NCBI GenBank assembly: GCA_017631135.1
Contig: JAGBTW010000071.1
Span: 1 to 5,325, forward strand
Direction: 5' to 3'
Length of the DNA stretch: 5,325 bases
DNA from: Alistipes sp.
GTDB lineage: Bacteria; Bacteroidota; Bacteroidia; Bacteroidales; Rikenellaceae
Made by a program: the position numbers and the translations under genes. The notes below the pieces were generated by a model, which was not told the DNA's origin, did not search any database, and worked only from the letters and a program-made list of their open reading frames with translations. Positions 1 through 5,325 of this stretch are shown here, piece by piece (within the stretch, counting starts at the first letter, position 1; every line of letters begins with the position of its first letter).

Positions 1-156
1 AAGCAGCAGATGATACTACGAATGAAACACATCGAGGGCTTAGATGTTGAGGAGATTGCCGACCTTGTGAAGATGAGCCACGACGCCATATACCATAACC
101 TCAGCCGAGCACGTCGAGCAATATTAGAACAATTCAAAAACCGCAAAAATGGATAA
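1..156 (+). CDS. ECF-family RNA polymerase sigma factor, C-terminal end only (partial)
   Basis: Frame 1 is open from the window edge to a TAA at 154-156 and gives the last 51 residues of a protein. They read as sigma-70 region 4, the helix-turn-helix that contacts the -35 promoter element. The visible landmarks are 'EGLDVEEIADLV', then a turn and a recognition helix ending 'NLSRARRAI', matching the usual ECF pattern of EEIA followed by a basic xRARxxL helix. ECF sigma factors are usually about 160-200 residues, so region 2 and the start lie outside the window. The stop codon overlaps the start of the next gene by 8 nt, which suggests translational coupling with the putative anti-sigma factor. 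Assignment to the sigma-70 superfamily is firm; the regulon and ECF subgroup cannot be told from this fragment. Confidence 0.85.
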   Translation, partial: KQQMILRMKHIEGLDVEEIADLVKMSHDAIYHNLSRARRAILEQFKNRKNG

Positions 157-613
157 GCTACACTACATAGAGAGTCTCGTAGAGAAGTTCCTCGAGGGTC
201 GCACAACGAATGCCGAGGAGCGCGAGCTATACGAGTGGTTCGCTACGGCAGATGTACCCGACAAGTGGAGCGACCTCAAGGCGATGTTTGCTTGGTATGC
301 CGAGGGCATGCCCGATAAAGCGGCACCCGCGAAGCCCAAACCTCGCATGACAATTCGTCGCAGGTGGTGGGTAGCGGCAGCGACAGCAGCAGCGGCATGT
401 GCGGCAGTTATGGTTGTTCTACTGCCAGACAGCAAGAGCGAATCGGCGATGCGCACCTATAATATATATGAGGGCAGCTACATTGTCGAGGCGGGCATAC
501 GCTACGACGACATAGAGGTTATCGAGGATGATATCGAGGAGCTCTTTGCTCGCGCCGAGGCCATAGAGCTTGAGGCGAACGAGCTTATAGCATGGGCAGA
601 CACCAATTTTTAG
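149..613 (+). CDS. Putative anti-sigma factor, short single-pass membrane protein
   Basis: A 154-residue protein that probably holds the upstream sigma factor inactive at the inner membrane. The N-terminal region (about 1-50) has the 'IESLVEKFLEGRTT' then 'EERELYEWF' pattern common in Bacteroidetes anti-sigma N-termini (a helical region with xxFLxGxxTxxEExxLxxW). A basic stretch RRR at 70-72 precedes one hydrophobic, Ala/Val-rich segment at about 74-92, predicting a cytoplasmic N-terminus and a periplasmic tail (93-154). The tail is strongly acidic (17 Asp/Glu against 4 Lys/Arg) and carries 'YEGSY' at 107-111. It lacks the FecR and DUF4974 domains of the TonB-linked anti-sigma factors, and the protein is much shorter than those. 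The start at 149 overlaps the sigma gene's end and keeps the N-terminal motif intact, so it is preferred. The role is inferred from position, topology and N-terminal pattern; the ligand is unknown. Confidence 0.7.
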   Translation: MDKLHYIESLVEKFLEGRTTNAEERELYEWFATADVPDKWSDLKAMFAWYAEGMPDKAAPAKPKPRMTIRRRWWVAAATAAAACAAVMVVLLPDSKSESAMRTYNIYEGSYIVEAGIRYDDIEVIEDDIEELFARAEAIELEANELIAWADTNF

Positions 614-619
614 TAACAA

Positions 620-631
620 TACAGCGCTGTA
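620..631. repeat. 12-bp perfect palindrome in an intergenic gap
   Basis: The sequence TACAGCGCTGTA is a perfect inverted repeat without a spacer. It lies in the 36-nt gap between the anti-sigma-like gene and the next exported-protein gene, about 18 nt before that start codon. It could be a dimeric protein-binding site or a chance palindrome. It is not a terminator, because there is no loop and no T-tract. Confidence 0.25.
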
Positions 632-649
632 AATAAAACGATTAACAAG

Positions 650-1039
650 ATGAAACGATTAATTTTTATTGTTGCACTCCTTGTGGCAGCCGCCGCAGAG
701 TGTAGCGCACAGGAGAGGATAGAGGCACTCCTAAAGCGCGATATGCAGAGCAACAAGTATGGTCAGGGGCTGCGCGTAGCAGTTAAACGTGACCGCGAGA
801 CTGGTGAAATTATAAAGCGCGTAACGGAGCTTACGGTGATAGACGACAAGGCCTTGGCCAAGGAGTTTATCGAGGCCTTCAAAGCGGAGCGCGACACAGC
901 CGATGTATGGGAGGAGGAGGCAAACGGCAAAATATACCTCGTCACTGCCGTATGGTCTGACCCAAAGCGCATCTACCGTCTCGACACCAACGGCTCCGTG
1001 GTTACGGTTTATGAGCAGATTATATACAAAGAGGAGTAA
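650..1039 (+). CDS. Small exported protein of unknown function in the sigma-factor operon
   Basis: A 129-residue protein with a clear Sec signal peptide: MKR, a hydrophobic core at about 4-16 and a likely cleavage after C-S-A at residue 20, before Gln21. The cysteine at 18 is not in a good lipobox, so a soluble periplasmic protein is more likely than a lipoprotein. The mature part is about 109 residues, highly charged, with a helical stretch at about 66-82 ('LAKEFIEAFKAERDTAD') followed by probable beta strands ('KIYLVTAVW', 'SVVTVYEQIIY'). The general layout resembles small exported proteins of unknown function (for example DUF5024-like) encoded beside Bacteroidetes ECF sigma and anti-sigma genes, but this is recollection of a pattern and not a confirmed family match. 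It sits 36 nt after the anti-sigma-like gene and 26 nt before the GIN-like gene, so it is likely co-transcribed. It could be a sigma-regulon output or a periplasmic partner of the acidic anti-sigma tail. Confidence 0.7.
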   Translation: MKRLIFIVALLVAAAAECSAQERIEALLKRDMQSNKYGQGLRVAVKRDRETGEIIKRVTELTVIDDKALAKEFIEAFKAERDTADVWEEEANGKIYLVTAVWSDPKRIYRLDTNGSVVTVYEQIIYKEE

Positions 1040-1065
1040 GCAACAAGTTTTAAGAGTATAAAGTT

Positions 1066-1842
1066 ATGAAGAAGATATTTTTTATGGTCTTGTCAGCAGT
1101 CTGCTTTATGGCTACGGCACAGGCACAGAAGGTGGTAATCATAAGCGATGAAGATAAAAGCACCATCGAATATACAGAAACGGAGCTACGCCACTCGGAG
1201 CTTAAAGAGCTTATCTCTACCCTACCTACCACGGTTATAGTTACTGCCGAGGATAGCGACATTATTAGCATTGCAGCACCAGCAAGCGTATTCCCCTATC
1301 TAAAATTTGATTTCAGAGACGAGTCTCTCGCCATCGCTTGCGATAATGATGCCCCAAACAAGGTTATGTCAACACTCAACCAGAACTGCCATATCAAGGT
1401 CACAATCCCCTCTGAGAGCCTGCGAAACATAACTAACACCTCGGATATGAATCTATTCTTCGAGAACGGCAAGTGTGCCAATAAACTCCTTATCACCAAC
1501 ACATTGACTATGGGCATCATCTCGGATGAAATTACCGCAGAGTCAAATATCGAGATCTACAATACGGGCACTATGACCTTGAAGGTGGACAACATAAATA
1601 CCGAGCAGCTATTTACATTGAACACGGGATACCTCTACATGAGAGGTGCTACAACAGCAAACTCTATCCTACAAAATTCATCGGGCATCGAGAACTCGCT
1701 CCTTAATGTTAACTGCCAAAAGTTGGAGATATTGAGTACTGGTGAGGGTATCATCGAGTTCCACGGCATTGCGGATGATGTAACAGTTGCAAACATGGGC
1801 AAGGCAACCATCAAGACCTCGAAGCTAAATAATTTTGAGTAA
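1066..1842 (+). CDS. Exported GIN-like (DUF2807-type) beta-solenoid protein
   Basis: A 258-residue protein starting with a Sec signal peptide (MKK, hydrophobic core, cleavage after A-Q-A at residue 20). Residues 21-117 hold two probable beta-rich stretches, including 'TVIVTAEDSDIISI'. From about 118 to 257 the chain is a run of degenerate units of about 19-21 residues. Each has a hydrophobic strand, an N/S/T-G turn and a second strand; the turns include 'YNTGTM', 'LNTGYL', 'NSSGI', 'LSTGEG' and 'ANMGKA'. This is the pattern of the head GIN domain family (putative auto-transporter adhesin, DUF2807), which folds as a beta-solenoid. Conserved GIN signatures are weak, so the family call is made on repeat pattern, length, export and location beside an anti-sigma gene, where such proteins are common in Bacteroidetes. 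The molecular role is unknown; a surface or periplasmic binding role is a guess. It is the last gene before the convergent hairpin. Confidence 0.7.
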   Translation: MKKIFFMVLSAVCFMATAQAQKVVIISDEDKSTIEYTETELRHSELKELISTLPTTVIVTAEDSDIISIAAPASVFPYLKFDFRDESLAIACDNDAPNKVMSTLNQNCHIKVTIPSESLRNITNTSDMNLFFENGKCANKLLITNTLTMGIISDEITAESNIEIYNTGTMTLKVDNINTEQLFTLNTGYLYMRGATTANSILQNSSGIENSLLNVNCQKLEILSTGEGIIEFHGIADDVTVANMGKATIKTSKLNNFE

Positions 1843-1893
1843 GGCAAAGAGCGTGATACTGCAAATAACTAATCTTAACTACACCACGAAACG

Positions 1894-1931
1894 AACAAAG
1901 GTTTGAATGACATATCATTCAAACCTTTGTT
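1894..1931. terminator. Long hairpin between convergent genes, likely bidirectional terminator
   Basis: A perfect 17-bp inverted repeat (arms 1894-1910 and 1915-1931) is separated by a 4-nt loop, CATA. It lies in the 104-nt gap between the end of the GIN-like gene (+) and the end of folA (-), where a shared terminator is expected. The + transcript continues into TTTG after the stem, and the - transcript reads CTTTGTTCGTTTCG through the stem end, so both sides are moderately U-rich. The stem is AT-rich (5 G/C pairs of 17), but its length and lack of mismatches make it stable. Apart from this hairpin the gap holds nothing recognisable. Confidence 0.8.
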
Positions 1932-1946
1932 TTGTAAAAGCCTACG

Positions 1947-2432
1947 CTATTTTACTCTATCATAAGTGCGGAACTCGAAGGGCGAGTCGTACTCCTCGCC
2001 ACGCTCGTGACGCTCGACGGCTGTGAGTTCCCACTGCGAAAAGTCTATTGCGGGAAATGAGGTATCGCCCTCGTAGTCACGCTCAACATGTGTGATATAC
2101 ATTCTATCGGCAACGCTCAACGCCTCGGCATATATCTGTGCGCCACCCATGATGAATATCTCGTCATCGTTACCAGCCATGGCGATAGCCTCCTCCAGGG
2201 AGTGCGCCACAAGTGCGCCCTCGAACTCTCTATCGGCGCGCGTAATAACGATATTTGTGCGCTTGGGCAGAGGCTTCGAGCCGAGCGACTCGAAGGTCTT
2301 GCGACCCATAATCACGGGGTGACCCGAGGTTGTGGTGCGGAAGAAGCGCATATCCTCCTTAATATGCCACAACAGTGCGTTTTTATCTCCGATGGTGCCA
2401 TTCTGTGCGATGGCAACGATAATGCTTACCAT
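1947..2432 (-). CDS. folA: Dihydrofolate reductase
   Basis: A 161-residue cytoplasmic enzyme that reduces dihydrofolate to tetrahydrofolate with NADPH; the length is normal for bacterial DHFR (E. coli 159). The first 51 residues align without gaps to E. coli FolA. Visible are the Met20-loop region (N11-G12, I14-G15), W22, the catalytic acid D27, F31, the 'PVIMGRKTFES' strand and turn with G43-R44-K45-T46, the folate-glutamate-binding arginine at 58 (R57 in E. coli, after a one-residue insertion), the NADPH-binding 'IMGGAQIY' loop, and 'YITHVERDYEGDTSFP' with the conserved Thr near the substrate. Residue 21 is Leu where E. coli has Pro. The gene starts 14 nt after the thyA stop, which fits joint expression with the enzyme that produces its substrate. 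The start at 2432 gives the typical 'MVSIIVAIA' opening. It is the last gene of the leftward operon, before the convergent hairpin. Confidence 0.97.
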   Translation of the reverse strand: MVSIIVAIAQNGTIGDKNALLWHIKEDMRFFRTTTSGHPVIMGRKTFESLGSKPLPKRTNIVITRADREFEGALVAHSLEEAIAMAGNDDEIFIMGGAQIYAEALSVADRMYITHVERDYEGDTSFPAIDFSQWELTAVERHERGEEYDSPFEFRTYDRVK

Positions 2433-2446
2433 ATTTCTATATGTTA

Positions 2447-3337
2447 TTAGAATGACAACGGCGCCTTAATCGCTGGGTGGGGGTCGTAGCCCTCGAGCGA
2501 GAAGTCGTCGTAGGTATAGTCAAATATTGAGTCACGCTCTGCGATGACCATGCGGGGCAACGCGCGTGTGTCGCGCGAGAGCTGCTCATGCGCCTGCTCC
2601 AAGTGGTTAAGATAGAGGTGCGCATCGCCAAGCGTGTGGATGAACTCACCCACCTCGAGGTCACACTCCTTGGCAATCATCATCGTAAGGAGCGCATACG
2701 AGGCGATATTGAATGGCACGCCCAAAAAGACATCGCCACTGCGCTGATAGAGCTGACACGAGAGTTTACCCTCGGCAACGAAGAACTGGAACATGGTGTG
2801 GCATGGTGGCAGTGCCATGCTGCCCACATCGGCAACATTCCATGCAGAGACAATCATGCGGCGCGACGTGGGGTTGCGCTTTATCGTCTCGATGACCTCC
2901 TTTATTTGGTCTATGGTCTCGCCATTTGCCTTGGGCCAGCTGCGCCACTGATAGCCATATACATGGTTCAGGTCGCCAAACTTGTAACCCTCGATGGGAG
3001 AGTCTACGCCCAGCGCACCGAGGAATGTATCCATATCTACGGGCAAGACGCCATGCTTAACACATAGTTCGTTGTAGTAACGAAAGGCATCGCTATCCCA
3101 GATGTGTACACCATTATCGACCAAATACTTGATGTTGGTATCACCCTTCAAAAACCACAACAGCTCGTGGATGACGCCCTTCAAAAATACGCGCTTTGTG
3201 GTGAGCAAAGGGAAGCCCTCGCTCAAGTCGAAGCGCATTTGGTAGCCGAAGATGCCCTTTGTGCCTGTGCCTGTGCGGTCACCGCGCACAACACCCTCGC
3301 GGCATATCTTATCTAATAGGTCAAGATATTGTTTCAT
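2447..3337 (-). CDS. thyA: Thymidylate synthase (ThyA type)
   Basis: A 296-residue cytoplasmic enzyme that methylates dUMP to dTMP using methylene-tetrahydrofolate and releases dihydrofolate. The start matches E. coli ThyA ('[10 protein letters not shown]', then 'DRTGTGT' with R21). The phosphate-binding arginines R159-R160 in '[11 protein letters not shown]', the nucleophile C179 in 'LPPCH', 'QRSGD' (198-202), '[14 protein letters not shown]' with N210, the nucleotide-binding H240 and Y242 in 'GDAHLYLNH', and the '[11 protein letters not shown]' C-terminus are all present. It is longer than E. coli ThyA (264) because of about 33 extra residues between W80 and 'VYGYQW' (W131), the place where the L. 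casei enzyme also carries an insertion. All active-site residues are offset by exactly that amount. Its start lies inside the end of lpxH (17-nt overlap) and its stop is 14 nt before folA, so it is the middle of a tight operon. Confidence 0.98.
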   Translation of the reverse strand: MKQYLDLLDKICREGVVRGDRTGTGTKGIFGYQMRFDLSEGFPLLTTKRVFLKGVIHELLWFLKGDTNIKYLVDNGVHIWDSDAFRYYNELCVKHGVLPVDMDTFLGALGVDSPIEGYKFGDLNHVYGYQWRSWPKANGETIDQIKEVIETIKRNPTSRRMIVSAWNVADVGSMALPPCHTMFQFFVAEGKLSCQLYQRSGDVFLGVPFNIASYALLTMMIAKECDLEVGEFIHTLGDAHLYLNHLEQAHEQLSRDTRALPRMVIAERDSIFDYTYDDFSLEGYDPHPAIKAPLSF

Positions 3338-4076
3338 CTATTTCAAATCTCTTTAGTTCTACTCCATGGCTATCCATCACAGCGTATGTAGCCTCATCGC
3401 GCGACCAGTCGCTCAAAAACAGCACCTCAACATCACCACACTCTCTTTTGTGTGGGAGGTGTGTGTGACCGAAGATATATCTCTTTACGCCACTATTCTG
3501 TGCGCTATGCTCCACAGCATACTCCACAAGGGGGTCGAGCACACTCAATGGCGGGAGTTCACTGCCGTGCGACTTGCGCGACTTGCCACTAAAGCAACGA
3601 CCCAACATGGCGGCGATGTCAGGGTGCACAAGCCAGCGGAACAGCCAGCGTGTAACCTCCGAGCGGAAGAGCCCATTCATAAGTTTGAGCATGGGCTCGC
3701 CCTTAATGTTCATGTTGTCACCATGCGCAAGGTGCACACTGCATCCCGCAATAGTCTCAACCTTGGGAGCATACTCTATTCTTATGCCGCACTCGCGCTT
3801 AAGATAGTCGAGGCACCACATATCGTGATTTCCCGTATAGAGCACCACCTCTACGCCCCTATCTGCAAGCTCGGCAAGACGCGCAAGGGTTCTCACAAAT
3901 CCCTGGGGTGCAACGGTGTGATACTCAAACCAAAAGTCGAATACATCGCCAAGCAAGTATAGCCTCTCGGCATCCACAGCTATAGCATCTAACCAACGGC
4001 AAAAGGCACGCTCGGTGCGCTCTTGCTGCTCTTTAGTGCCACAACCAAGGTGTATGTCCGACACGAAATATATCAT
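3321..4076 (-). CDS. lpxH: UDP-2,3-diacylglucosamine diphosphatase
   Basis: A 251-residue metallophosphoesterase. LpxH hydrolyses UDP-2,3-diacylglucosamine to lipid X and UMP, the fourth step of lipid A synthesis, at the cytoplasmic face of the inner membrane. The calcineurin-like metal-site motifs are all visible in order: 'SDIHLG' (D7, H9), 'LLGDVFDFW' (D44), 'TGNHDMW' (N83, H84), 'LAHGD' (H118) and 'IFGHTHLP' (H204, H206). The GDVFDFW wording, length (E. coli 240) and the helical cap region at about 125-175 with its Arg/Trp-rich part favour LpxH over generic phosphoesterases. The start at 4076 puts the first metal motif at residues 6-11, as is typical. It begins 20 nt after the thioredoxin-like lipoprotein gene, and its end overlaps thyA by 17 nt. 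The enzyme class is certain; substrate is inferred from motif wording. Confidence 0.9.
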   Translation of the reverse strand: MIYFVSDIHLGCGTKEQQERTERAFCRWLDAIAVDAERLYLLGDVFDFWFEYHTVAPQGFVRTLARLAELADRGVEVVLYTGNHDMWCLDYLKRECGIRIEYAPKVETIAGCSVHLAHGDNMNIKGEPMLKLMNGLFRSEVTRWLFRWLVHPDIAAMLGRCFSGKSRKSHGSELPPLSVLDPLVEYAVEHSAQNSGVKRYIFGHTHLPHKRECGDVEVLFLSDWSRDEATYAVMDSHGVELKRFEIDETIS

Positions 4077-4096
4077 CTTACAACAGTAGCAATGTT

Positions 4097-5242
4097 CTAC
4101 AACAGACGCTTAACCTCGCGCTCTATGCTCTTTATATCCTCCTTAACCACTGCTATATCGCCCTTGCGGTCAATGATGTATGTTGTGGGTATCTTCTCGA
4201 CGTTGTACATCTCCACAACGCGCAAATCGCCCGCCGTATAGAGCGTAGGCCATGGCAGCTTCTGCGCTGTTGTTGCCTCAATCCACACGCTCTTGTCGCT
4301 ATCCACCGACACATGGTATACCTCGAAGCCCTTGTCGTGATACTTATCGTAGAGAGGCTTCAAATCGGCATTAAGGTTGTTACACTTTGCGTTTAGCGCC
4401 GACCAGAAGTAGAGCAACACAACTTTACCCTCCGTCTCCGAGAGCTTGTGCTTATTGCCATAGATGTCCGTAAGCTCCAAGTCGGGATACTTAACAACTG
4501 CTACCTCCTCCGCAAGACGCTGGAAAGCCTCGCTCTCCTCGATGTTACGCTCAAGAATTGCGATATATGGCGATGTGGGATATGCCTCTTTAATGCCATT
4601 TGCCACAGAGCGGTAGTGCACAAGGTTGATGCCCTGACCGTCGAGCTGTGGGATATACTGCTCGGCTACTCTGTGACGCAGGGCGTACAACGAGGCGAGG
4701 TTAGACTGGTGAGAGCCAACAAAGCGCACCTGCGCAAGCATAGCCTGGCTTGCCAAGTCGTAGGCACGACGCTCCAAGCTTTTGTTGCTACCCGACTCGC
4801 GAAGCATGTTCTCGGCAATGTTTGCCAACTCGTCTGCCGCAGCAAAGTAGTCGTGGCTGAACTCGGCGATGAGAGCCGACTCCGCAGAGCCCTCGACAAT
4901 GTAGTTGCGGAAGATGTTACCCGCCGACTCGAGCTTGATGTTGTCACCTGGCGCTACGACAAGCGTCACGGGGCGGCTATTGTCCGAGAATGTCAGACGA
5001 TAGAAGCGTGGCGACTCGCCATCGGCGATGTCGAACTCGAAGCTAAACGCACCGTTATCTTTGAGTGCCGCGGCAGCCATGCGCTCCGCCTTGTCAAACT
5101 TATCCGATATGCGCTCCAAGAATACAGAGTCTACATTATTACCAACGAAACGACCCGAGATAGAGGTGTTTGCACCGCTATTCTCGCTGCACGAGCTCAA
5201 TATGATGGCCATCGAGAAGATGGCACAAAACAATTTCTTCAT
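4097..5242 (-). CDS. Lipoprotein with DUF4369 and TlpA-like thioredoxin domain lacking the first motif cysteine
   Basis: A 381-residue protein with a lipoprotein signal (MKK, hydrophobic core, lipobox L15-S-S-C18), so it is probably anchored in the envelope facing the periplasm. Residues about 25-128 match the DUF4369 pattern: 'SISGRF', strands, 'DNGAFSFEF', 'PRFYRLTF', 'VVAPGDNIKL', 'YIVEGSAESALIAEF'. Residues 129-250 are a helical linker. Residues about 253-381 are an AhpC/TSA or TlpA-like thioredoxin fold: 'YPDLELTDIYGN', 'KVVLLYFWSALNAKC', 'VYHVSVD', then the cis-proline at P352 in 'KIPTTYIID'. Family members usually have WCxxC after FW; here the aligned residues are L-N-A-K-C, so the first cysteine is Asn284 and only Cys287 remains. 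Ordinary dithiol reductase chemistry is therefore unlikely. The family occurs widely in Bacteroidetes with thiol-disulfide or unknown roles. It starts about 25 nt after the tandem stop codons of an upstream gene and ends 20 nt before lpxH. Confidence 0.9.
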   Translation of the reverse strand: MKKLFCAIFSMAIILSSCSENSGANTSISGRFVGNNVDSVFLERISDKFDKAERMAAAALKDNGAFSFEFDIADGESPRFYRLTFSDNSRPVTLVVAPGDNIKLESAGNIFRNYIVEGSAESALIAEFSHDYFAAADELANIAENMLRESGSNKSLERRAYDLASQAMLAQVRFVGSHQSNLASLYALRHRVAEQYIPQLDGQGINLVHYRSVANGIKEAYPTSPYIAILERNIEESEAFQRLAEEVAVVKYPDLELTDIYGNKHKLSETEGKVVLLYFWSALNAKCNNLNADLKPLYDKYHDKGFEVYHVSVDSDKSVWIEATTAQKLPWPTLYTAGDLRVVEMYNVEKIPTTYIIDRKGDIAVVKEDIKSIEREVKRLL

Positions 5243-5267
5243 TATCTATACTTTAGTTATTAACAAG

Positions 5268-5325
5268 TTATTACTGCGCCTGCTTTGCTGCGTGGTGACG
5301 CTGTTGCTGCTTACCACCCTTTGCC
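5268..5325 (-). CDS. C-terminal tail of an unidentified gene (partial)
   Basis: On the - strand a frame enters from the right edge and ends in two adjacent TAA stops (5271-5273 and 5268-5270). The readable tail is AKGGKQQQRHHAAKQAQ, a basic, Gln/His-rich and probably disordered C-terminus. Tandem stops and the short 25-nt gap to the lipoprotein gene suggest a true upstream gene in the same operon. The protein family cannot be told from 17 residues, and a chance open frame over this length is possible. Confidence 0.45.

Noticed and set aside
361..415. GCA/GCG-rich run that looks like a simple repeat
   Set aside because: It encodes the Ala-rich membrane segment of the anti-sigma-like protein and is explained by codon use.
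149..613. FecR-type anti-sigma factor with TonB-linked signalling
   Set aside because: The protein is too short, the FecR and DUF4974 domains are absent, and no TonB-dependent receptor follows.
2088..2450. 120-codon open frame on the + strand opposite folA
   Set aside because: It is antisense to the complete DHFR gene and has no recognisable features.
2588..3067. 159-codon open frame on the + strand opposite thyA
   Set aside because: It is a shadow of the conserved thyA reading frame and has no independent support.
3366..3962. 198-codon open frame on the + strand opposite lpxH
   Set aside because: It is antisense to lpxH, whose metal-site motifs are complete. The translation shows no domain, signal or plausible ribosome site.
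4097..5242. Peroxiredoxin function for the thioredoxin-like domain
   Set aside because: The remaining cysteine lies in N-A-K-C, without the PxxxTxxC peroxidatic motif; the residue four before Asn284 is Trp, not Pro.
4448..5263. 271-codon open frame on the + strand opposite the thioredoxin-like lipoprotein gene
   Set aside because: It lies almost wholly antisense to a well-supported lipoprotein gene, its translation has no recognisable motif, and long antisense frames are common where codon usage avoids certain triplets.
1..5325. CRISPR array, tRNA, rRNA, insertion sequence or phage genes
   Set aside because: No regularly spaced repeats, cloverleaf-like segments, transposase motifs or terminal inverted repeats were seen; nearly all bases are in identified genes.

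Overview
The window looks like a chromosomal segment from a Bacteroidales bacterium, possibly Alistipes- or Rikenellaceae-like (inference only). The reasons are an ECF sigma factor followed by a small single-membrane-pass anti-sigma-like protein, a GIN-type beta-solenoid protein, a DUF4369 plus TlpA-like lipoprotein, a LpxH (so a lipid A-bearing outer membrane), near-balanced base composition, and start codons preceded by A/T-rich stretches rather than clear Shine-Dalgarno sites.

Two gene sets converge on a hairpin near position 1912. The left set (1-1842, + strand) is a regulatory and cell-surface operon. It holds the last 51 codons of an ECF sigma factor, an overlapping gene for a short membrane protein that is the probable anti-sigma factor, a 129-residue exported protein of unknown function, and a 258-residue exported GIN-like repeat protein. 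The likely logic is an envelope signal sensed through the membrane protein, which releases the sigma factor; the two exported proteins would be outputs or parts of the sensing system.

The right set (1947-5325, - strand) reads from the right edge inwards. It holds the tail of an unidentified gene, a lipoprotein with a DUF4369 domain and a thioredoxin-like domain, lpxH (lipid A synthesis), thyA (thymidylate synthase) and folA (dihydrofolate reductase). The last four are packed with gaps of 20 nt, a 17-nt overlap and a 14-nt gap, so they are probably co-transcribed. ThyA and FolA are metabolically paired: ThyA makes dTMP and dihydrofolate, and FolA regenerates tetrahydrofolate. LpxH and the lipoprotein belong to the envelope.

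Most of the window is ordinary. The points most worth a second look are the lost first cysteine in the thioredoxin motif (N-A-K-C in place of C-x-x-C), the atypical acidic periplasmic domain of the anti-sigma-like protein together with its two exported partners, and a leucine at the DHFR position that is proline in E. coli. No tRNA, rRNA, CRISPR array, insertion sequence or clearly new system was seen.
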